Assembly (NCBI GenBank): GCA_045806965.1
Contig: JBJMIG010000035.1
Location: 1-64,000, forward strand
Direction of reading: 5' to 3'
DNA: 64,000 bases
Source: DASYTH01 sp045806965
Lineage (GTDB): Bacteria > Actinomycetota > Actinomycetes > Mycobacteriales > Pseudonocardiaceae
This document shows positions 58,387 through 64,000 of this stretch, one piece after another; positions within the stretch are counted from its first letter, which is position 1; each line of letters begins with the position of its first letter. The notes under the pieces are model-generated. The model was given only the letters and a program-made list of their open reading frames with translations, searched no databases and was not told where the DNA came from. Made by a program: the position numbers and the translations under genes.

Positions 58387-61300
58387 TTACCGGTCAGGGC
58401 GGTGCGTCACCCGCAGCGAGTTGACGATCGGCGGTTGCTTCCCTTGCCGGGAACCGAAGAACACCTCGATGCTGCCGCCCTGCGCCACGGTGACGAAGAA
58501 CGTCCTGCGGTCCGCCGCGAGCGTGCCGACCGAGGCCGCCACGTCGTAACCCGGCAGCACCACGGTGCCGTTCAGGGATACGTCGAACACCCGCTTGCCG
58601 GGGGCCAGATTGCGCAGCTCGGCGAAGTCGAGCTCAACCTGGTAGACGCCGGCGGGCAGGTTCTCGAACCGATACCCGGCCATACCGGAGCGCTGGCTCT
58701 GGTACAGCTTGTCATCGCTGGTGTTGGCGATGGCCTTGGTCGTGGTCTCGACGAAGCCGGGGCCGATGTAGCCGAAGCCACCCGGCGCGTCGGCCTGATC
58801 GGCCACCCACCCGTCGGCGTTCGCGTCGGTGAAGGCGCCGGTGGCTCCGGCGTCAACACCCTTGCGGTAGCCCGGGACCACCAGCGTGACCGGAACGGAG
58901 AGCGTCGGAGTGCGCCCGGCGTTCGTGGTCAGGTCGATGGTCGCGTTGTACACCCGACCCGGCACGAGCCCGACCGGGTCGACCCGGACGGTCAGCGGCT
59001 GGGTGCTGCCGTGCGGCACGGTCAACGTGCCAGGCACCGTCCACAACCAGGACGCGCTGCTGGTCAGCGAGTACGTCAGGTCGAGGTCGCTGGTGCTGTT
59101 CAGGTTCAGCGTCGCCGTCCGCAGCTGTCCGGCCTCGGCCAGGAAGGACAGCGGTCCACCCTGGATCGTGGCACCCGGCGTGTGCAGCGCGAAGTCCTTT
59201 GTGGACGTCGTGCCGTCACCGACGGTCAGCGGCGTTGAGGCGGTGGTGTAGAGCTGCTTGCCCGCCTCGAGCGAGTAGGTGCCGGCAAGCAGCCGCAGCC
59301 GGTAGGTACCGTCGGCGGCCGCCGTTGTGCTGGACGCCGCGGTGCTGCCCTGCATCGCCTGCACGGTCGCGCCGGGCACCGCCTGGCCGTCGTTGAAGTC
59401 CGTGACGCGGCCGGAGACGAGCCCGTTCGGCGGTAGCTTGAACCGGATCGACTGGGCGTCGCTCAGCGTCGAGCTGTTGAACGAGTACTGCAGGGCGTCG
59501 GTGCCCGTCTCGTTCTCGATGCCGACCGTCGCCGAATTGCCGGTCTCCACGCCGGCGCTCGGGTCCAGGTTGCGGTAGCGCAGCGAGATCTCGCCGTTCT
59601 CCGACAGCACCGCCTCGAAGTCCACTCGGGACGATGCGCTGAAGAACGCCGCGTTGCGCCATTCCACCACGAACTCGCGGTTCGGAGCGGTACCGGAGGT
59701 CTTGGTGAGCATCTGGCTGCTGCCGTCGACGATCAGGTCGTCCCACAGCGGGTAGATCGCCGCGTTCGGCGCGCCCGTCGACGGGATGGCCACGTTGGTG
59801 AACGCCGTGTTCGCGCCAAGGAAGTTCAGGTTCCCGTTGGTCGAGACGAACGCGTTGCCGTACGTCTTGCCGTAGAAGAAGAACCCGAACGGCAGTGGGA
59901 CCGTGGCGGAGGAGTCGTCGCCGGACAGGGCCAGCGGCGTGTCGCCCTCCACGTAGTTCCCGGCCTCGAGCACACAGGTGTTGCCGAACGTGTCGTGCCG
60001 GTTCGGAATGCTGAAGTCCAGCGTGATGTCTCCGGTCACGTTCAACGCCTGCGTCTGCTGGTCGTAGCAACCGCCCGCGGACGCCTTGGCCTGGTACGTA
60101 CCGACCGGGACGTTCGCGAACGAGTAGGACCCGTCCGCCGCGGTCACCGTTGCCGGGATCGGCGTGCCGAGGATCTGCACGGTGGCGTTGCCGACCGGTT
60201 GACCCGCGGCGTTGCGGACATGCCCGCTCACCGTGCCCGAGGTGACCCGGCTGAGCGCGAAGTCCTGCGTGGTGGTGGCGCCCTCGGTGATGGTCACCGT
60301 GGCCGTGCCCGTGCCGTACCCGAAGGACGACGCGGTCACCGTGTAGCTGCCGACCGGCAGCGTGCTGGTGAAGTGGCCATCCGCGCCGGTGGCCAGGTCG
60401 CGGTTGCTCGGGCCGGTGATGTGCACGCTGGCACCGGCGATCGGGCTGCCGTTGGCGGCGTCGGTCACGGTGCCGGTGAGCACCCCGGTCGGGCCGCGCG
60501 GCGACTGGTCGACCGCGGCGAAGGCGTCGAGCTTGCCCTGGCCCCACACGTTGTTGTTGGCCGCCGAGCCGCCACAACTGAGGTCGGACACGTCGTGCGC
60601 GGTGCTGTTCAGGATCGCCTCGGTGGCTGCGAGGTCACCGATCAGCGACGGCGCCGCCGACCACATCAGCGCCACCGTGCCGACCAGGTGCGGGCTGGCC
60701 ATCGAGGTGCCGCTGAGCACGCCGTACGCGCCGCCCGGGAGGGAGGAGCGCACGTCGACGCCCGGCGCGGACAGGTTCGGCTTGATCAGGCCGGTACCGG
60801 TCTCCCCGGGGCCACGCGCGGAGAACGACGCGATGTTGCCATTGATGTCGAAGGCACCGGAGGAGAAGGACTCGGTGTAGTCACCTGGCGAGCCGGAGGA
60901 CTCACAGGCCGGGCCGGAGTTGCCGTTGGAGAACGCCGGGAAGATGCCGGACGCCCGCCAGCCCTGCACCACCTGCTTGTAGAACGGGTCGGTCGGCAGC
61001 GAGCCGACCGTCGAGCCCCACGAGTTGTTCACGATGTTCGGCCGCAGGTCCGGACGCGGGTTGGCGCCGGCCAGGTCGGTCGGCGCGAGGATCCACTGGC
61101 CGGAGTCGAGCAGCGCCTGGTCGGTCGGGCAGCAGCCGGCCGCGGCGATCCACTTGGCGTTCGGTGCGACGCCGACCTGGTTGCCGGTACCGTCGTCGCC
61201 GACCATGGTGCCCATGGTGTGGGTGCCGTGGCCGTTGGTGTCACACGGCGCCGGGGTGGCGCACAGGTGCGCCGGGTCGAAGAAGTTGTAGTTGTGGTTG

Positions 61301-61956
61301 AACGTGCCGTTGCCCAGGTTGCCGCGGTACTTGCCGACCAGGGCCGGGTGCATGAAGTCGACACCGGTGTCCACGCTGGCCACGGTGATGCCCTCACCGC
61401 GGTCGCCGAAGGTGTTCCACACGTCGTCCGCGTTGATCGCGGCGATGCCCCATTCGATCGCGTTGATCTGGGCCTGCGCCTGACCGGGAGTCGGCTTCGG
61501 GATCGAGTACTCGCGCGGCGAGAGGACGCCGGACACCTCGGCGTGCTTGGCCATCGACTGGGCCAGCGCGGACGAGCCGTCCTTGATCCGGATCGCGTTC
61601 ACGATGTAGTAGGAGGTGTAGCTGACCTTCTGCTTGTCCAGTTCGGCCCGTACCGAGGCCTGCGCGGCGTCGGCGGTCTTGCGCAGCGCGTCGACAACGG
61701 CGGCGCCCCGCGCGTTCCAGTCCTTGATCTTGGACGCGGCGGACAGGTCAGCTGCCTGTCCGAACATGACCCAGTAGTCGGCGTTGTCCTTGGCGGCCAA
61801 GGAGTTCGTCACCGACTTCTCGATCTTCGCGGCCGAGTTGTCACTCGGCGGCGCCGCGGTCGCCGGCGTGGTGAACACGCCGAGCACCGCCAGCATCGCG
61901 GCGAGCAGGCTCAATAAGGCCCGACCTCGCCGACGGGTTTGGGGTCGTCGTGACAT
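58387..61956 (-). CDS. Secreted S8 (subtilisin-like) serine protease with carboxypeptidase-regulatory-like domains
   Basis: 1189 aa from ATG 61956 (GGAGGACGAGGGA upstream). Signal peptide (GRALLSLLAAMLAVLGVFTTPATA, 11-34), an I9-type propeptide (about 40-150), then S8 catalytic domain: Asp196 in ASVDTGVDFMHP, His243 in NGHGTHTMGTMVG, Ser418 in LSGTSMASPHLVG. Beyond about 490 lie carboxypeptidase-regulatory-like repeats (GVLTGTVTDAANGSPIAGASVHITG, GTVSGHVRNAAGQPVGNATVQILG, GLVSGRVTDFNDGQAVPGATVQAMQG), a beta-sandwich between them and a C-terminal malectin-like portion. Should be exported and self-processed. Confidence 0.93.
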   Translation of the reverse strand: MSRRPQTRRRGRALLSLLAAMLAVLGVFTTPATAAPPSDNSAAKIEKSVTNSLAAKDNADYWVMFGQAADLSAASKIKDWNARGAAVVDALRKTADAAQASVRAELDKQKVSYTSYYIVNAIRIKDGSSALAQSMAKHAEVSGVLSPREYSIPKPTPGQAQAQINAIEWGIAAINADDVWNTFGDRGEGITVASVDTGVDFMHPALVGKYRGNLGNGTFNHNYNFFDPAHLCATPAPCDTNGHGTHTMGTMVGDDGTGNQVGVAPNAKWIAAAGCCPTDQALLDSGQWILAPTDLAGANPRPDLRPNIVNNSWGSTVGSLPTDPFYKQVVQGWRASGIFPAFSNGNSGPACESSGSPGDYTESFSSGAFDINGNIASFSARGPGETGTGLIKPNLSAPGVDVRSSLPGGAYGVLSGTSMASPHLVGTVALMWSAAPSLIGDLAATEAILNSTAHDVSDLSCGGSAANNNVWGQGKLDAFAAVDQSPRGPTGVLTGTVTDAANGSPIAGASVHITGPSNRDLATGADGHFTSTLPVGSYTVTASSFGYGTGTATVTITEGATTTQDFALSRVTSGTVSGHVRNAAGQPVGNATVQILGTPIPATVTAADGSYSFANVPVGTYQAKASAGGCYDQQTQALNVTGDITLDFSIPNRHDTFGNTCVLEAGNYVEGDTPLALSGDDSSATVPLPFGFFFYGKTYGNAFVSTNGNLNFLGANTAFTNVAIPSTGAPNAAIYPLWDDLIVDGSSQMLTKTSGTAPNREFVVEWRNAAFFSASSRVDFEAVLSENGEISLRYRNLDPSAGVETGNSATVGIENETGTDALQYSFNSSTLSDAQSIRFKLPPNGLVSGRVTDFNDGQAVPGATVQAMQGSTAASSTTAAADGTYRLRLLAGTYSLEAGKQLYTTASTPLTVGDGTTSTKDFALHTPGATIQGGPLSFLAEAGQLRTATLNLNSTSDLDLTYSLTSSASWLWTVPGTLTVPHGSTQPLTVRVDPVGLVPGRVYNATIDLTTNAGRTPTLSVPVTLVVPGYRKGVDAGATGAFTDANADGWVADQADAPGGFGYIGPGFVETTTKAIANTSDDKLYQSQRSGMAGYRFENLPAGVYQVELDFAELRNLAPGKRVFDVSLNGTVVLPGYDVAASVGTLAADRRTFFVTVAQGGSIEVFFGSRQGKQPPIVNSLRVTHRPDR

Positions 61957-62118
61957 TCCCTCGTCCTCCAATTCCCGCGCGGCACAGGTGCCGCGCGCGT
62001 GCCCCTACCCGTAGCGCGGTCATCACTACGGGTACACACTGCACGCTCCTGGATCGCCGCGATCCAATACAGGACGTGAAGCGGGCGTTATCCGGTCGTG
62101 ACGGGGTCTTTTTCACGG

Positions 62119-62142
62119 TTACCAGGGCCTTTTGGGTGGTAA
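62119..62142. promoter_or_regulatory. Inverted repeat TTACCA-N12-TGGTAA between divergent genes
   Basis: Arms at 62119-62124 and 62137-62142, between the subtilase and the winged-helix regulator, about 80 bp before the latter. Possible operator. Confidence 0.35.
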
Positions 62143-62223
62143 CACCCCAAACACTGCCCGTGACCTGCCCGAAACCAGTAACGAAACAACCACGGATTCG
62201 ATCTCGGTGGTGTTGGGGACCGT

Positions 62224-62754
62224 ATGGAGGTACTGGGCGTGGACGCGCGAGGCATGTTTGAAACGATCAAAGTGCCGCTCGTGCTGTGCGTCGGTACCTC
62301 CGCCGAGGAGATCGCCGCCATCGCGAAGGCCACCCATGGCCGGCTGGCCGTGCTCTACCTGCCGGACGAGGCGAGCCTGCGGGCCGCGCTGGCCACCCCG
62401 GACCTCGGACCGGCTCCCGTCGAGGAGCCGATCCCCACGCACCGGGTGGTCGAGTTCGGCAAGCTGCGTCTCGACGCCGACCTGCGCGAGGCCACCTGGC
62501 GGGGTAGTCGGGTGCAGCTCTCCGCGCGGGAGTTCAACCTGCTGTTCGCGCTGACCAGAGACCCGGGCCGGGTCTGGACCTTCGCCGAGCTCACCACGCA
62601 CGTGTGGGAGCGCCCGTACCTCGGTGACATCGAGGCGGTCGTGTCGGCGGTCAAGCGGTTGCGGCGGCAGCTGCGCGCGGCCGCACCCGGGGTTGCCGTC
62701 GAGTCGGTCCGCGGGGTCGGCTACCGGCTGGTGATCGCCGACCTCCCGGACTGA
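62224..62754 (+). CDS. OmpR/PhoB-type winged-helix protein lacking a receiver
   Basis: 176 aa (ATG 62224, or GTG 62239 which has GGAGG 8 nt upstream). The C-terminal trans_reg_C domain is complete (VVEFGKLRLDADLREATWRGSRVQLSAREFNLLFALTRDPGRVWTFAELTTHVWERPYLGDIEAVVSAVKRLRRQLRA, then VRGVGYRLV). The N-terminal 60 residues (VPLVLCVGTSAEEIAAIAKATHGRLAVLYLPDEASL) look like a shortened receiver-like fold without the phospho-acceptor Asp. Probably phosphorylation-independent. Divergent from the protease, a plausible target. Confidence 0.8.
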   Translation: MEVLGVDARGMFETIKVPLVLCVGTSAEEIAAIAKATHGRLAVLYLPDEASLRAALATPDLGPAPVEEPIPTHRVVEFGKLRLDADLREATWRGSRVQLSAREFNLLFALTRDPGRVWTFAELTTHVWERPYLGDIEAVVSAVKRLRRQLRAAAPGVAVESVRGVGYRLVIADLPD

Positions 62755-62761
62755 TCCGCAC

Positions 62762-63061
62762 TCAGAGGGTGAACTCCTGGCGCAGGTGGTCGTCCTTGCC
62801 GGAGCCCGGGTTCACGTAGACCAGCGCCTCGTGGTTGCCCGGATCGATCTCACTGACACTGATCTTCGGCGTGTCCCCGTAGCCCGGGTACATCTCGTCG
62901 GACTTCCAGGTCGCGCGGTACTGGCCGTCCACCTCGACCCCGACCTCGGCGACCCCGGACTCGTCGCCGACGTTGAACAACTCGAAACTGACCTCGGCTT
63001 CGCTGCTGCCGGTCGAAACCACGGACAGCGCGCCACCGGCGAACTCGAACATCGCACTCAT
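62762..63061 (-). CDS. Small hypothetical beta-rich protein, 99 aa
   Basis: MFEFAGGALSVVSTGSSEAEVSFELFNVGDESGVAEVGVEVDGQYRATWKSDEMYPGYGDTPKISVSEIDPGNHEALVYVNPGSGKDDHLRQEFTL has alternating beta strands like an Ig/CARDB-type module. No signal peptide. Start ATG 63061 or 63052. Function unknown. Convergent with the winged-helix gene, ending 7 bp from it. Confidence 0.6.
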   Translation of the reverse strand: MSAMFEFAGGALSVVSTGSSEAEVSFELFNVGDESGVAEVGVEVDGQYRATWKSDEMYPGYGDTPKISVSEIDPGNHEALVYVNPGSGKDDHLRQEFTL

Positions 63062-63174
63062 GCATGTGATGAAACCGGCCCGGCCGGCTCTGGTCAGTCG
63101 GCCCGGGGGCGACCAATCGGGCAGGCCGCACGCCCCAACTGTCGGCTCGGGGGCCGCCAGGCATGCTGTGTGGC

Positions 63175-64000
63175 ATGGCCGAGCAGCACTATCTCGCCGG
63201 GCTGGACCTCGCTGGCCGCCGGGTCGTCGTGGTCGGCGGTGGCACGGTGGCCCAGCGCCGGCTGCCCAGGCTGGTCGCCGCGGGCGCCCGGGTGGAGCTG
63301 ATCTCGCCGAGCGTCACTCCCTCGGTGCAGGCCATGGTGGACGCCGGTGAGCTGACCTGGCATCGGCGCCGCTACACCACCGGTGACCTGTCCGGCGCCT
63401 GGTATGTCCTGTGCTGCACGGCCAACCCGGAGGTCAACGCGGTCGTGTCCGCGGATGCCGAGCGGGACCGGGTCTTCTGCGTCCGGGCCGACGCCGGCCG
63501 GGAGGGCAGCGCCGTGACACCCGCGACCGGCAACCACGACGGCCTGCTGCTCGGGGTGCTGTCCGGCGGCCGGCCGGTTCGCTCGGCCGCGGTCCGTGAC
63601 GCCCTGCTCGATGCCCTGCGCGAGGGCCGGGTGCCCGATCACCACGCGACCGCGGCGGCGTCGGCGCCGCCGGCCTGGCGAGGTGGGGTCGTGCTGGTCG
63701 GCGGCGGGCCGGGCGACCCGGAGCTGATCACCGTGCGGGGCCGCCGGCTGCTGGCCCGTGCCGACGTGGTGATCGCCGACCGGCTGGCTCCGCGCGAACT
63801 GCTGGACTCCCTGCCCCCCAACGTGCTGGTGGTGGACGCCGCCAAGATCCCGCGCGGCCGCGCGGCCAGCCAGGACGTGATCAACGAGACGATGATCGAG
63901 CACGCCAGGGCCGGTCGGTTCGTGGTTCGCCTCAAGGGGGGTGACCCGTACGTGTTCGGCCGCGGCTTCGAGGAGTTGCTCGCCTGTGTCGAGGCGGGAG
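63175..64000 (+). CDS. cysG: Siroheme synthase CysG/CobA-type, cut by the window edge
   Basis: 275 residues visible from ATG 63175. N-terminal precorrin-2 dehydrogenase/ferrochelatase (LDLAGRRVVVVGGGTVAQRRLPRLVAAGARVELISP; YVLCCTANPEVN) and the beginning of the uroporphyrinogen-III C-methyltransferase (VVLVGGGPGDPELITVRGRRLLARADVVIADRLAP, FVVRLKGGDPYVFGRGFEE). Makes siroheme for sulfite and nitrite reductases, and precorrin-2 for cobalamin. The open frame continues past 64000. Start chosen by spacing; an ATG at 63163 is out of frame with the domain. Confidence 0.92.
   Translation, partial: MAEQHYLAGLDLAGRRVVVVGGGTVAQRRLPRLVAAGARVELISPSVTPSVQAMVDAGELTWHRRRYTTGDLSGAWYVLCCTANPEVNAVVSADAERDRVFCVRADAGREGSAVTPATGNHDGLLLGVLSGGRPVRSAAVRDALLDALREGRVPDHHATAAASAPPAWRGGVVLVGGGPGDPELITVRGRRLLARADVVIADRLAPRELLDSLPPNVLVVDAAKIPRGRAASQDVINETMIEHARAGRFVVRLKGGDPYVFGRGFEELLACVEAG

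Noticed and set aside
59995..61917. A 640-codon open frame on the plus strand opposite the subtilase gene
   Set aside because: It is antisense to a protein with a signal peptide and catalytic triad, has no domain, and GC-rich DNA opens such frames by chance.

Overview
The window is about 70% GC with GTG and TTG starts, 4-bp translational overlaps, an Lsr2 protein, deazaflavin (F420) enzyme families and SigL/RslA-type sigma control. This fits a filamentous actinobacterium, most likely Pseudonocardiales; that placement is inferred from gene families, not measured.

Layout. Positions 1-5000 (minus strand) hold a redox cassette: haem-b membrane protein, 3Fe-4S ferredoxin and ferredoxin reductase. 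Upstream of it lie secreted DUF1996 and DUF4142 proteins behind a promoter that matches the mycobacterial SigL consensus, next to a divergent ECF sigma/anti-sigma pair. Positions 6.6-15.5 kb carry lsr2, trmO, an F420-type small protein, a GH3 hexosaminidase with a DasR-like operator, a GH13 alpha-glucosidase, a Crp-family regulator, a degenerate cyclase-domain protein and a LuxR-type regulator with palindromic sites between them. Positions 15.5-21 kb hold a Na+/H+ antiporter, a CHASE3-type sensor kinase / receiver / SpoIIE phosphatase module and a hemerythrin. Positions 21-23.7 kb hold a three-subunit (split-beta) nitrile hydratase-like operon whose first gene carries a frameshift, behind a 71-bp tandem repeat.

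Positions 23.7-39.4 kb form a complete group 1h (high-affinity, actinobacterial-type) [NiFe]-hydrogenase island. The minus arm encodes HhyS, HhyL, an HhyE-type NifU/Rieske-like protein, DUF5947, DUF6084 and two small proteins. The divergent plus arm encodes a YceI protein, two SIS-domain proteins around a HypC-like protein, an unknown 448-aa protein, the maturation protease, and HypC-D-E-A-B. HypF lies convergently at the far end. Together these should assemble a soluble or peripheral H2-oxidising enzyme that feeds electrons to the respiratory chain.

Positions 39.4-45 kb carry a phosphoesterase/BON/nucleotidyltransferase operon, an HNH-endonuclease remnant, and MFS and sodium:solute transporters. 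Positions 45.5-53.8 kb form a glycogen-to-trehalose operon (malQ-glgX-treY-treZ). Positions 54.2-56.6 kb hold the most intriguing unexplained unit: a 98-aa Gly/Ala/Asp repeat peptide with a near-ideal ribosome binding site, followed by a JmjC/cupin oxygenase and a sucrase/ferredoxin-like thioredoxin-fold protein. The window closes with an F420-type oxidoreductase, a large secreted subtilase with an intrinsic terminator, a receiver-less winged-helix regulator and a siroheme synthase cut by the right edge.

A family of about 21-bp repeats is dispersed at four intergenic loci. I found no tRNA, rRNA, CRISPR array or intact transposon.
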